From Acrocarpospora phusangensis (lineage in GTDB: Bacteria; Actinomycetota; Actinomycetes; Streptosporangiales; Streptosporangiaceae): 64,000 nucleotides of DNA. Both the position numbers and the translations under genes were made by a program. The stretch is taken from assembly GCF_016862995.1 (NCBI RefSeq), contig NZ_BOOA01000023.1:47263-111262 (forward strand), written 5' to 3'. Below, piece by piece: positions 34,503 through 43,042 of this stretch. Positions within the stretch are counted from its first letter, which is position 1; every line of letters starts with the position of its first letter. Under the pieces are notes generated by a model that was not told the DNA's origin, did not search any database, and saw only the letters and a program-made list of their open reading frames with translations.

Positions 34503-34846
34503 GCCGTCTTTTCCGCCAGGTCCGCCGGCACGGTCTCGTGCACGGTGAAGACCGAGTCGAGACCGGTCACCTGAAGGATCTTGCGGACCGCCGGGCGCGG
34601 CGCGGCGACTTCGAGCACGCCACCCCGCTCCTTGAGCCGTTTGAGCGCGGAGAGCAGCACGTTCATGCCGGTGGAGTCGCAGAACTCGACTCCGGACATG
34701 TCGATGACCACCCGGTCGGGATCGGTCTCCTCCAGCAGGCGGGTGAACTCCGACTGCAGGCGAGGCGCGGTATATAGGTCGATTTCACCAGCGATAGCCA
34801 TGACGGCGTGGCCGGCGTGGGATCGCGTCGAGACTTTCAGCTCCAC
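34499..34846 (-). CDS. STAS-domain anti-sigma factor antagonist
   Basis: 115 residues from GTG 34846, chosen because the family usually begins just before the first strand (LKVSTR). A complete STAS fold: AIAGEIDLYTAPRLQ, VVIDMSGVEFCDSTGMNVLL with the phosphorylatable serine in DSTG, and AAPRPAVRKILQVTGLDSVF. It would switch partners with a serine-kinase anti-sigma factor such as the HATPase protein at 38470. It overlaps the GT2 start by 4 bp, so it is transcribed ahead of the mannosyl genes, which is an unusual pairing. Confidence 0.9.
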   Translation of the reverse strand: MELKVSTRSHAGHAVMAIAGEIDLYTAPRLQSEFTRLLEETDPDRVVIDMSGVEFCDSTGMNVLLSALKRLKERGGVLEVAAPRPAVRKILQVTGLDSVFTVHETVPADLAEKTA

Positions 34847-35042
34847 AGCGCGCACACTACTGCCGTCCCCGCCCTGGGTCACGTTTCCCGCGGATTACCG
34901 AAGAGTCGTCAGCCCTTTGTCCCCGATTTCGGCCCCGCGTAAACGCAGAGTGCGCGAAGCTTGACGCTATGACACCGGCCTGGCCGGAAGGGGGGAGGGG
35001 CCCTCGCTGTCCGGATCTTCCGACGCCGAGGCCCGTGCGCGC

Positions 35043-35408
35043 ATGAACACTGAACTTCCGGAGGATCCACAGCGCCGCCGGCTGCGGGAACGACTGGAGC
35101 TCATCCAGGTCAGGACCGACAAGGCGACGTCGTGGCGGGAGTCCACGGCGACGCTGCGGCGCCTGGTCAACCGTGAGGGCTTCGTCCCGGTCAAGGCGAA
35201 GCTCTCGGTCGAGGACCTGGACTTCCTGGCCGGGGCGCGGGAGGACGTGCTGGGTTTCGCCGAACTCGGGCTGCGGCTGCTGGATCTGCACCAGCCACGG
35301 GACGCGGGCGGCATCACCAGCGACACCGCCCACCCGATCCTGCGCTGCCGCAGCTGCATGTGGCGCTGGCCCTGCCCGACATTTCGCGCCTTGTCGGACG
35401 CGTTCTGA
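35043..35408 (+). CDS. Hypothetical protein with C-terminal CxxC...C motif
   Basis: 121 residues from ATG 35043, soluble. A basic N-terminal coiled region (RRRLRERLELIQVRTDK) leads to a helical middle (VEDLDFLAGAREDVLGFAELGLRLLDLH) and a cysteine cluster at the end (CRSCMWRWPCPT). The three cysteines with a nearby His could bind zinc. The end WRWPCPTFRAL is a pattern I associate with short actinobacterial hypothetical proteins, but I cannot name it. It converges on the kinase gene, 1 bp apart. Confidence 0.65.
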   Translation: MNTELPEDPQRRRLRERLELIQVRTDKATSWRESTATLRRLVNREGFVPVKAKLSVEDLDFLAGAREDVLGFAELGLRLLDLHQPRDAGGITSDTAHPILRCRSCMWRWPCPTFRALSDAF

Positions 35409-35409
35409 T

Positions 35410-36498
35410 CTAGCGTCTGGGGAGGCGGATCTCGAAACGGCAGCCAGGGCCCTCGTTGGCCACGCCCACCGTGCCGCCGTGCGCCTCCACCAGGCCCTTG
35501 GTGATCGCCAGGCCGAGCCCGCCGCCGTCGGGCCCCGGCGTACGCGCCTGCTCGCCGCGGAAGGCGACGTCGAACACCCGCGCCATGTCCCCCGCCGGGA
35601 TGCCCCCGCAGGCGTCCAGGACCGACAGCACGATCGTCTCCCCCGCGGCCTCCGCCCGGACCGCCACCGTGCCGTCCGCCGGAGTGTGCCGGATCGCGTT
35701 GACCAGCAGATTGCGCAGCGCCCTGCCGATCGCGCCGGGATCGGCCTGCACCGGCAGCACCGGCTCCACCTCGGCCGTCAGCCGTACGCCCCGGGCCAGC
35801 GGCTCGACGCCCGCCAGCACGTCGGCGACCACGTCCCCCAGGCCCACCCGCGTCATGGCCAGCCGGAGCGAGCCGGCGTGGATGCGGGACAGCTCGAACA
35901 GGTCGTCCACCATGCCGGAGAGCCGGTCCACCTCCAGCCGGATCTGGGCGTGGTACCGCCGGACCGTGGCCGGGTCGTCGACCACGCCGTCCTCCAGGGC
36001 CTCGGCCATCGCGCGCATGCCCGCCAGGGGCGTACGCAGGTCGTGGCTGACCCAGGAGATCAGTTCCCGCTCCCGTTCCCGGCCGGCGCGGATGCGCGCG
36101 TACGCCTGGCCGAGCGCCCGGCTGACCTTCTCCAACTCGGCGGGGAGCGCGATGCGGTCGGGGGCCACGTACTCGCCGGTGTCGGTTACCGCCTCGACGG
36201 CGGCGACCAGGGCCTTGCTGGCCGCCACCAGGCGGCGCGCGGTGACCAGGGCGACGCCGACGCCGACGATCGCGCCGATGGCGACGATGGTGAGCACGAT
36301 GTCGCGCGGGCGGCCGTCGATGACCATCGCCATGGTGATCGCCACGATGCCGGCCAGGGTGGCCAGCACGGTGATCACCGCGACCACGCTCAGCATCACG
36401 CCGATCGAGCGCCGCCGCAGCATGCGCAGCACGGCCACGCCGAGCAGTGCGATGACCAGCCCGAGGCCGGCGCTGACGGCGAGGATCTGGACGATCAC
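35410..36498 (-). CDS. Sensor histidine kinase of a two-component pair
   Basis: 362 residues from GTG 36498, which overlaps the response regulator stop (GTGA). Membrane helices at 2-24, 33-60 and 66-86 leave little extracellular sequence, so the sensor is membrane-embedded. The linker and HAMP-like region (90-140) lead to HisKA with H152 in [10 protein letters not shown] and HATPase_c with [20 protein letters not shown] and GGGLGLAI. The G1 box has DACGGI where DxGxGI is usual. It should phosphorylate the adjacent OmpR-type regulator. Confidence 0.93.
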   Translation of the reverse strand: MIVQILAVSAGLGLVIALLGVAVLRMLRRRSIGVMLSVVAVITVLATLAGIVAITMAMVIDGRPRDIVLTIVAIGAIVGVGVALVTARRLVAASKALVAAVEAVTDTGEYVAPDRIALPAELEKVSRALGQAYARIRAGRERERELISWVSHDLRTPLAGMRAMAEALEDGVVDDPATVRRYHAQIRLEVDRLSGMVDDLFELSRIHAGSLRLAMTRVGLGDVVADVLAGVEPLARGVRLTAEVEPVLPVQADPGAIGRALRNLLVNAIRHTPADGTVAVRAEAAGETIVLSVLDACGGIPAGDMARVFDVAFRGEQARTPGPDGGGLGLAITKGLVEAHGGTVGVANEGPGCRFEIRLPRR

Positions 36499-37196
36499 GA
36501 CAACGGCTCGTACCGGTAGCCGACGCCCCAGACGGTGACGATGCGGCGCGGGTCGGTGGGGTCGGCCTCGATCTTCTCGCGCAGCCGCCGCACGTGCACG
36601 GTCACCGTGGAGGAGTCGCCGAAGGACCAGCCCCAGACCTGGTCCAGCAGGGCGGTCCTGCTGAACGCCTGGCGGGGGTTGCGCAGCAGGTAGGCGAGCA
36701 GGTCGAACTCGCGGGCGGTGAGGGTGATCTCGGCGCCGCCGAGCCGTACCTCGTGGGCGCCCACGTCCACGACCAGGTCGCCGTCCTTGAGCACGCCGGT
36801 GCCGGTCGGGACCAGCGCGCCGCGCGCCCGCCGTAACACCGACTGGACCCGCAGGGCCAGCTCGCGAGGGCTGAACGGCTTGGTCACGTAGTCGTCGGCG
36901 CCGGTCTCCAGGCCGATCACGCGGTCGATCTCCTCGCCCAGCGCGGTCAGCATGATCACCGGGACGGGCCAGCGTTCGCGGAGTTTGCGGCAGACCTGGA
37001 GGCCGTCCATCTTCGGCAGCATCAGGTCGAGGACGAGGAGGTCGGGCGGGTTGGCCAGGGCCCGCCGGAGCGCCTCCGCGCCGTCGCCCACACACTCGAC
37101 CTCGTGGCCGTCGCGCTCCAGGTACCGGGCGACCACCTCGGCCACGGTGGGGTCGTCGTCCACAACGAGGATGCGCGCGGCGGGATTAGCGGTCAC
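36495..37196 (-). CDS. OmpR/PhoB-family response regulator
   Basis: 233 residues from ATG 37196. Receiver domain with acidic pocket DDD (13-15), phospho-acceptor D57 ([13 protein letters not shown]), T84-region LTALGEE and K106 ([12 protein letters not shown]). The C-terminal winged helix (about 130-230) carries [21 protein letters not shown] and [16 protein letters not shown], a typical DNA-recognition helix. It is the first gene of the pair. Confidence 0.95.
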   Translation of the reverse strand: MTANPAARILVVDDDPTVAEVVARYLERDGHEVECVGDGAEALRRALANPPDLLVLDLMLPKMDGLQVCRKLRERWPVPVIMLTALGEEIDRVIGLETGADDYVTKPFSPRELALRVQSVLRRARGALVPTGTGVLKDGDLVVDVGAHEVRLGGAEITLTAREFDLLAYLLRNPRQAFSRTALLDQVWGWSFGDSSTVTVHVRRLREKIEADPTDPRRIVTVWGVGYRYEPLS

Positions 37197-37357
37197 TCAC
37201 CCAGACTAGGCTGTGCTTATGGCCGATCCTTCGGATCGGCGGGCTTGGCCGCTCCGGCGCCAAGCCACTCCCCAGGGCCGTTAGAACCCCGTAATTGATT
37301 CACGTGAAACGTTCGATCTTCTCGCGACTGTCGGTGGCAACGCGTAGTTTGTAGGTC

Positions 37358-37525
37358 ATGGCCCGTACCGCGCTGACTGTCGTCGGCATCATCCTCGCTA
37401 TCTGGCTGGTGGTCAGCTTCCTGATCCCCGCCCTGTTCGCGACGCTGAAATTCCTGCTGATCTTCGCGCTCATCGCGCTCGCCGTGGTCGTGACCATCAC
37501 GATCGTGGGCAAGAGCTCGCGATGA
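37358..37525 (+). CDS. Very small membrane protein
   Basis: 55 residues, nearly all hydrophobic: two membrane helices (LTVVGIILAIWLVVSFLIPA and FLLIFALIALAVVVTITIVG) with a short basic tail KSSR. ATG 37358 follows a TAGTTT -10-like hexamer by about 7 nt, so the mRNA may be leaderless. The stop overlaps the next start (ATGA, 37522-37525). Function unknown. Confidence 0.65.
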   Translation: MARTALTVVGIILAIWLVVSFLIPALFATLKFLLIFALIALAVVVTITIVGKSSR

Positions 37526-37755
37526 TCCTCCAGGCCCTGCTCGGACTGCTCGCCCTGCCGGTCGGCGTGGGCGTGCTGACCGCGCTGGGCCTGCTGCTGC
37601 TCACTTGGGCGCTCGGCCGGCTGGCCGTCGCGCCCAGGGTCCCCTCCGCGCTGGCCGGTGTGGGCGTCGAAGCCACGCTGGTCCGGCTCCGCCACCCCGA
37701 CACCGCAGGACGCCCCCGCCCCAGAGCTCCATCGGGAACCCCGGCGCTCGTCTGA
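37522..37755 (+). CDS. Small membrane protein, DUF6412-like
   Basis: 77 residues. A hydrophobic N-terminal half with two closely spaced helices (LQALLGLLALPVGVGVLTALGLLLLTWALG) and a basic, proline-rich C-terminal tail (RHPDTAGRPRPRAPSG). Size, topology and position just before a YidC-like gene suggest the DUF6412 family; this is inference. Coupled by ATGA overlap to the gene before it. Confidence 0.55.
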   Translation: MILQALLGLLALPVGVGVLTALGLLLLTWALGRLAVAPRVPSALAGVGVEATLVRLRHPDTAGRPRPRAPSGTPALV

Positions 37756-37813
37756 CGTCCGAGACGCAGACGTGCGCCTTCGTCATGTTCAAACTCTGAC
37801 GAAAGGTTCCCCC

Positions 37814-38473
37814 ATGTTCGACTTAGTGCTCTCCCCCGCGTACGACCTGGTCGCCGCCCTCACCGGCCTGACCGGCGGCCTGCTCGCCATCGTGCTCTTC
37901 ACGGTCGGCGTACGGCTGCTGCTGCTTCCCCTGGGGCTGCGCCAGGCCCGCGCCCAGCGGATCAAGGTCCGGCTCGCTCCGGACGTGGCCGAACTCCGCA
38001 AACGGTTCGCCCGTAACCCGGAGCGTTTCCAGCGCGAACTCAGCTCGCTCTACGCCCGCGAGGGCACCTCGCTGTTCGCCGGCTTCGGCTCCGCGCTCGC
38101 GCAGCTGCCGTTCTTCCTGGTCATGTACCGTCTGTTCGTCTCCGCCACGATCGCGGGGCAGCCGAACCTGCTGCTGGCGCAGAGCGCGATCGGCGTGCCG
38201 CTCGGGGATCACTTCGGCGCGGTGCTCGCGCATTCGGGGCTGTTCGGCGCGCCCGCGCTGGTCTTCCTCGGGCTGTTCGCCCTGCTGGCCCTGGTGGCCT
38301 GGCAGGCGTCCCGGCTGACTCCGGAAACCCCGGGCATGCCGATGTCGAAACTGTTTCGCCTGTTGCCATTTGGAACGGTAATCGCCGCCGGATTCCTCCC
38401 GCTCGCTGCGGGTATCTACCTCTTGGTCAGCACGGCCTGGACGACCGCCGAACGTTCACTACGGACGGTTTAG
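37814..38473 (+). CDS. YidC/Oxa1-family membrane protein insertase homologue
   Basis: 219 residues from ATG 37814. The conserved insertase core is present: a first helix with TVGVRLLLLPLGLRQARAQ, the cytoplasmic helical hairpin (LRKRFARNPERFQRELSSLYAREG), then FAGFGSALAQLPFFLVMYRLF and three later helices. The arginine expected in the hydrophilic groove is likely R51 in VGVR. It is shorter than the main actinobacterial YidC and lacks a long tail, so it is probably a second, specialised paralogue working with the two small membrane proteins before it. Confidence 0.85.
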   Translation: MFDLVLSPAYDLVAALTGLTGGLLAIVLFTVGVRLLLLPLGLRQARAQRIKVRLAPDVAELRKRFARNPERFQRELSSLYAREGTSLFAGFGSALAQLPFFLVMYRLFVSATIAGQPNLLLAQSAIGVPLGDHFGAVLAHSGLFGAPALVFLGLFALLALVAWQASRLTPETPGMPMSKLFRLLPFGTVIAAGFLPLAAGIYLLVSTAWTTAERSLRTV

Positions 38474-38922
38474 ACGACCTCGCGCAACGCGCATATTCCG
38501 GTCGTCCGGGTCTGCGTGTTTCGGGCAGGCTGCGGAGCGTGCAGGACGGCCCAGACGGTGGTCGCCTCCCCGTCGTGCCGTACGCCCCAGCGCTCGGCCA
38601 GGTACTCCACGATGCCGAGCCCCCGCCCGCCGAGGGAGGACAGCGTCGGGCGGCCCGCGCGGGGTTCCGTGGTGGCCCCGCCGTCGCTCACGGAGATCTC
38701 GACGTGGCCGTCGGCGCAGGCCCACGCGACTCTGAGCTGCCCGGATGCCAGCGGGTGCGCGTGCCGGAGCGCGTTGCTGAGCAGTTCGCTCATGACCAGG
38801 ACCGTGTCGTCCACCGCCCCGGCGTACACACCGGATTCCAGGAGATCGGCGCTGAGGCGTTGTCGCGCGACGGCGACACTCGCCAGTGCATACGGCAACA
38901 TCATGACGCTCGACGCACTCAC
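38470..38922 (-). CDS. RsbW-type ATP-binding protein (HATPase_c_2)
   Basis: 150 residues from GTG 38922; a GTG at 38958 would add 12. A GHKL ATPase fold as in anti-sigma kinases: a start like YALASVAVARQRL, VLVMSELLSNALRHA (N box), VSDGG (G1) and GGRGLGIVEYLAERWG (G2). Such proteins in actinomycetes bind ATP and either phosphorylate STAS antagonists or bind sigma factors. The STAS protein at 34499 is a possible partner. Its stop overlaps the YidC stop by 4 bp (convergent). Confidence 0.85.
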   Translation of the reverse strand: MSASSVMMLPYALASVAVARQRLSADLLESGVYAGAVDDTVLVMSELLSNALRHAHPLASGQLRVAWACADGHVEISVSDGGATTEPRAGRPTLSSLGGRGLGIVEYLAERWGVRHDGEATTVWAVLHAPQPARNTQTRTTGICALREVV

Positions 38923-39049
38923 CTCCCCGTATTCCCGTGCCCCCTGAGGACTGCACACCCCAGTACGACCGAAATGCCCGCTTAGTTGAGAGCGGAAACC
39001 GAACGACCATTACAGCTTGTGAACATTGGACGATAGGACACACGTCCTG

Positions 39050-40960
39050 TTACTCGTCCGTTACCGCGCCGGTGAGTCTCGTCCTGTAAAGGGATTCTCC
39101 GCCGTCCACCCGGAGCTCGAAGCGCATCCGGGTGCCGCCGCCGGGGCGGGCCAGCGCGGTCACCTCACCGCCCTGGGCCCTGGCCAGGCTGCGCACGATG
39201 TAAAGGCCGAGGCCGACCCCGCCGAACCGGCGGCGGTCTCCGCTGTCGCCCTGGACGAACCGTTCGAACACCCGCTCCCGGTCGGCCGGGCGGATGCCGA
39301 TGCCCTCGTCGTCCACGACCAGCACCACGCTACCGCCCTCCGGCCAGGCCTCGACCCTGATCAGGCCGCCGTCCGGGGAGTACTTGAAGGCGTTCTCCAA
39401 CAGCTGGCCGAGCAAAATGTCGGTGGCCAGGGCGTCGCCGTGCACGGCCGGCAGGTCCTCGGGGATGGAGACCTCGACCCGGTGCCGGTCCGACAGCACC
39501 GGCAGGCCGAGCGTGGCCGCGTGCACCCGTTCGGCCAGGTCGAAGGGCTCCGAGCGGACCGCAGGCTCGGCCGCGCCGGCCCGGGAGCCCAGCAGCAGAT
39601 GATCGATGAGCTGGCCCAGCGACTTGGCGCGTTCCGCGATCGTGTGCACGGCCGAGCGGCGCTCGGTGTCGGACATCTTGTCCCAGCGGGCGTCCAGGGT
39701 GCTGGCGAAGCCGCGCACCACCGTGATCGGCGTGCGCAGCTCGTGGCTGGTGGTGGCCAGGAACAGATCCTTGGCCTCCTCCAGCTCCTTGGCCCTGGTG
39801 ATGTCGCGGAAGTCGACCACGATCTGGCCGGTCTCGTCGATCTCGGCGCAGAGCACGTCCAGCCAGCGCCCCGACGGCAGCTGGATGGTCAGCTTCTCGC
39901 CGGGCAGCGGCAGCGCGAACGGCGGCGGCCCGCCGATCACCTCGTGCGCGGGGAACCCGGTGAGCTCGGCCGCGGCCGGGTTCCACTGGATCACCCCACC
40001 CGTTCCGTCCAGTACGGCGATGCCGTCCGCGCTGGCGTCGAAGACGGCGCGTTCGTGGGCGCGTTGCCGTACGGCGTCCTGGTAGGCGGTGGCGTTGGCC
40101 ACGGCGATCCCGGCGTGGCCGGCCAGGAGTTCCAGCAGTTCGAGTTCGACGTGGCCGGCCTTGCGCTTGGCGAACAGGGCGTAGAGCGCTCCATAGGGCC
40201 GGCCGCCGACGGCCGCGATGCCGACCGCGATGGTGTGCAGGCCAGGCAGTTTGGCCCAGATGAGGTCCTGCAAACCCTCGTGCCCGGTCTCCAGCATGAC
40301 CGGTTTGCCGGTCCGCAGGAGCTTGCCGACCAGGCTGGATCCCAGGTCGGCGGTGGCCCCGCGGATCGACTCCGGCAGTTGGTGGGAGCCGACCAGGCGG
40401 AGCCGGTCCCCCTCGATCAGCACGAAGCCGCCCGCGTCGGCGCCGGTCAGCTCGGTGAGGCTGGCGGCGATGCGGTCCAGCACGACCGGCAGGTCCAGTT
40501 CGGCGTTGATGTCGCCCACCACGTCGGTGAGGCGGCGGACGAGGCGCGCCCGGCGGACCACCCGGCTGCGCGCGGCCTCATCCTCCTCGGTCAGGTGATA
40601 AACGCTGACATATCCCAGGAGGGTGCCCGACTCGGTGCGGAGCGCGCTCGTGTCCACCTGGACGTCGATCAGCTGGCCGTCGCGGCGGAATCGTTTGGTC
40701 CTGAGCGAGACGTGGCCGCCGTTCCTGACGCGTTCCAGAACGGCGTTGTGCTCGGCCATCAGCTCGCTCGGGACCAGCGGCGCGCGCCGGCCGAGCAGCT
40801 CCGCGGCGGGCCAGCCGAACAGGCGCTCCGCGGCCGGATTCCAGCTGAGCACGGAGAGGTCGCGGTCCAGGGCGACGATGGCATTGGCCGCGGCGGCCAC
40901 GACGGCCTTGGCCAGGCCGTCCTCCTCGTTGTCCCATTCGTCCCTGTGATCACTCTCCAT
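39050..40960 (-). CDS. PAS-GAF-PAS sensor histidine kinase, soluble
   Basis: 636 residues from ATG 40960, no membrane helix. Domains in order: PAS (about 15-125, NAIVALDRDLSVLSWNPAAERLFG), GAF (about 150-300, SLTELTGADAGGFVLIEG), second PAS (about 310-400, DASADGIAVLDGTGGVIQWNPAAAELTG), HisKA with ATTSHELRTPITVVRG, and HATPase_c with LLENAFKYSPDGG, VDDEGIGI and GGVGLGLYI. A cytosolic sensor of redox, gas or small ligand that phosphorylates an unlinked regulator; no response regulator adjoins it. The last 20 residues are a basic tail. Confidence 0.9.
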   Translation of the reverse strand: MESDHRDEWDNEEDGLAKAVVAAAANAIVALDRDLSVLSWNPAAERLFGWPAAELLGRRAPLVPSELMAEHNAVLERVRNGGHVSLRTKRFRRDGQLIDVQVDTSALRTESGTLLGYVSVYHLTEEDEAARSRVVRRARLVRRLTDVVGDINAELDLPVVLDRIAASLTELTGADAGGFVLIEGDRLRLVGSHQLPESIRGATADLGSSLVGKLLRTGKPVMLETGHEGLQDLIWAKLPGLHTIAVGIAAVGGRPYGALYALFAKRKAGHVELELLELLAGHAGIAVANATAYQDAVRQRAHERAVFDASADGIAVLDGTGGVIQWNPAAAELTGFPAHEVIGGPPPFALPLPGEKLTIQLPSGRWLDVLCAEIDETGQIVVDFRDITRAKELEEAKDLFLATTSHELRTPITVVRGFASTLDARWDKMSDTERRSAVHTIAERAKSLGQLIDHLLLGSRAGAAEPAVRSEPFDLAERVHAATLGLPVLSDRHRVEVSIPEDLPAVHGDALATDILLGQLLENAFKYSPDGGLIRVEAWPEGGSVVLVVDDEGIGIRPADRERVFERFVQGDSGDRRRFGGVGLGLYIVRSLARAQGGEVTALARPGGGTRMRFELRVDGGESLYRTRLTGAVTDE

Positions 40961-41048
40961 CCCTCCATCGTGCCCGTTTTCCGCTCGTGATCTTGGTGTT
41001 TTTCCTGGCTCCGCTACGCTGCTCCGGAGAGCGAGAGGGAGTGGGGCC

Positions 41049-41624
41049 ATGTCGCAAGGGGTGTCCACCGGGGACCTCGAAGCCCTGCTTCGCGTGACCG
41101 CGCCCAACTACGTCGGCGAAACGCCGCCGGACATCGCGTTCGGCACGGCGGAGACGCCGGTGGGGGCGGTGGTCCTGGCGGTCACGGCGCGTGGGGTCGT
41201 GGCGTGCAGCTTCGAATCAGAGCACGCGGTCTTCGCCCGGATTTATCGGGATGTCGGGAGGTTCATCGGCCCGGACCCCCGGCGCCTCGATCCGGTACGG
41301 CGGGAGCTCGACGCGTACTTCGCCGGGCGGCTGCGCGCCTTCACCGTGCCGGTGGACCTCCGCCTGGCGACGCCGTTCGCGCGTACGGTGCTGCCGATGA
41401 TGGTGGGCGTGGGTTATGGGAGTGTCACCACATACCAGGAGATCGCCGTACGGATCGGGCGGCCGCAGGCGCTGCGCGCGGTGGCCAACGCGATCACCGG
41501 CAATCCGGTCTGTCTGGTCGTGCCCTGCCATCGCGCCATCGACTCGTCGGGCCCCCTCGGGTCGTACGCGGGGGGCGCCGCCGCGAAGGAGCAGCTCCTT
41601 CGTATGGAGGGGGCGCTGAAGTAG
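41049..41624 (+). CDS. ogt: Methylated-DNA--protein-cysteine S-methyltransferase
   Basis: 191 residues from ATG 41049. The DNA-binding domain carries VGYGSVTTYQEIAVRIGRPQALRAVANAI with the arginine finger R143, and the active site VVPCHRAI with acceptor cysteine C160. It repairs O6-alkylguanine by suicidal transfer of the alkyl group to that cysteine. The C-terminal GPLGSYAGGAAAKEQLLRMEG is normal for the family. It is divergent from the PAS kinase. Confidence 0.95.
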   Translation: MSQGVSTGDLEALLRVTAPNYVGETPPDIAFGTAETPVGAVVLAVTARGVVACSFESEHAVFARIYRDVGRFIGPDPRRLDPVRRELDAYFAGRLRAFTVPVDLRLATPFARTVLPMMVGVGYGSVTTYQEIAVRIGRPQALRAVANAITGNPVCLVVPCHRAIDSSGPLGSYAGGAAAKEQLLRMEGALK

Positions 41625-41655
41625 GCCGCCTTCCGGTTATGCGATCGTCACTTAA

Positions 41656-41673
41656 TGTGATAGCTATGTCACA
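41656..41673. promoter_or_regulatory. TGTGA-N8-TCACA inverted repeat upstream of DUF4239 gene
   Basis: TGTGA and TCACA half-sites flank TAGCTATG. It resembles a CRP-family site but with 8 rather than 6 bp between half-sites. It lies 38 bp before the DUF4239 start. Confidence 0.35.
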
Positions 41674-41711
41674 GCATGCAGTCAGCAAAGTGACGACGTT
41701 CGGGAGTGGCC

Positions 41712-42479
41712 ATGATGGCCTGCGTTTTCGCGATCGCCATGGCGGTCGGCGTGGTGGCCTTGGCCGCCTTCCTGTTCCGCAAGCTGGACCGCGGCGCGGA
41801 CGACCGCGACCCCGGCGGCCCCACCGTGGGTCACGCCGGGGCGATGCTGTCGGCCCTGTTCCTGCTGGTGTTCGCCATCGCGATCATCGTGCCGTGGACG
41901 ACGGCCGACGCGGCGCGGCAGAACACCTACACCGAGAGCCAGGCCGCCGTGGAAGCCTACTGGGCGGCGAGCGCGCTGCCGTTCCCGACCGCCGGTCTGG
42001 TCCAGACCGAGCTGCGGGACTACGTCGGGTTCGTGATCGACGAGGAGTGGCGGGTGATGGCCCAGGGCCGGCTCAGCCCGGAGGGCGCCACCCGGCTCAA
42101 CACGCTCCGCGCCCAGGTCGCGAGCCTGGACACCACCCCGGGTGACACCGAGGACGCCAAGATGGCCGTGCTGGAGCAGGTGCAGAACCTGTCGTCGGCG
42201 CGGCGGCAGCGGGCCGCCGACGCGCAGGCGACCCCGCCGACCGGGATCCTGGTGCTGACCGTGGTGACCGGTCTGCTGGTCCTGCTGTTCCCGTTCATGG
42301 CGGGGGCCCGGCCGCGCGGCGCGACGCTGGTGCCGATGATGGCGATGGCGGCGCTGCTCGGGGTCGGGGTGTTCCTGACCTTCGACATCATCCACGTCTT
42401 CGCCGGTGGCCTCGCGGTCACGCCGGACGCGTTCTCGGCCGCCCTGCAGGAGTTCCAGCGGATTTCCGGGATGGGCTGA
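41712..42479 (+). CDS. DUF4239 (bestrophin-like) membrane protein
   Basis: 255 residues from ATG 41712, five bases after GGGAG; GTG 41706 would overlap the ribosome site. Four membrane helices: two at the N-terminus (about 5-22 and 44-66), a soluble loop with helices of about 110 residues (EYWAASALPFPTAGLVQTELRDYVGFVIDEEW), then two near the C-terminus. The layout fits the bacterial DUF4239 family, distantly related to bestrophin channels. One base separates it from the next gene, so they are an operon. Confidence 0.8.
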   Translation: MMACVFAIAMAVGVVALAAFLFRKLDRGADDRDPGGPTVGHAGAMLSALFLLVFAIAIIVPWTTADAARQNTYTESQAAVEAYWAASALPFPTAGLVQTELRDYVGFVIDEEWRVMAQGRLSPEGATRLNTLRAQVASLDTTPGDTEDAKMAVLEQVQNLSSARRQRAADAQATPPTGILVLTVVTGLLVLLFPFMAGARPRGATLVPMMAMAALLGVGVFLTFDIIHVFAGGLAVTPDAFSAALQEFQRISGMG

Positions 42480-42480
42480 G

Positions 42481-43020
42481 ATGCGGCTTCCTGTGGTGCT
42501 GGCGGGAGTGCTCGTCGGGTTGAGCGTCGGGGCCGGGCCCGCGTCGGCCTCGTCCGTGGTCGACGGGGACGATCACGGGCTGGTCGAGGTGGGGGTCTGC
42601 CTCGACGTCGATCTCCTGGTCAGCGTCCGGGTGGGCATCGGGATCGGGACCTATCCGTGCCCGGCCGAGCCGTACCATCCGCCGCAGCCCGAGCCGGAAC
42701 CTGAGCCGACGCCCACGCCGGAGCCGGAACCCTATCCGTCGGCGGAGCCGGAGCCCACCCCGACGCCGGAGCCGCCCCGGCCGGTTCCGACGCCGACGCG
42801 GACCGTCAAGCCGCCGCGGGTGGTGCCGGTGGTCCGGCCGACGACGGCCTCGCCCAGTCCTTCGCCGTCTCCGTCGAAGACTCCGGCGCCCCGGGTCCGG
42901 CGGCATTTCGCGGAGCCGCCGCCCAAGCGGCCCAACCCGTTGAAGTCGCCGCTGGTCCTGGTGGTGCTGGCGACGGTCATCGCGTCGGCGGCCGGGGTGG
43001 CGTTCGCGTCGATCCGGTGA
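42481..43020 (+). CDS. Cell-surface protein with Pro/Glu/Thr repeat stalk and C-terminal membrane anchor
   Basis: 179 residues. A signal peptide (RLPVVLAGVLVGLSVGAGPASA) gives a mature N-terminal domain with two cysteines (GVCLDVDLL and TYPCPAEP). A PEPEPEPTPTPEPEP stalk (about 70-105), a basic Pro/Ser region and one C-terminal membrane helix (LKSPLVLVVLATVIASAAGVAFA) follow. The protein would stand on the outer membrane face with a stalk crossing the cell wall. It is in an operon with the DUF4239 gene. Function unknown. Confidence 0.75.
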   Translation: MRLPVVLAGVLVGLSVGAGPASASSVVDGDDHGLVEVGVCLDVDLLVSVRVGIGIGTYPCPAEPYHPPQPEPEPEPTPTPEPEPYPSAEPEPTPTPEPPRPVPTPTRTVKPPRVVPVVRPTTASPSPSPSPSKTPAPRVRRHFAEPPPKRPNPLKSPLVLVVLATVIASAAGVAFASIR

Positions 43021-43042
43021 CGCCGTGCCGCCGCCGTACCGC

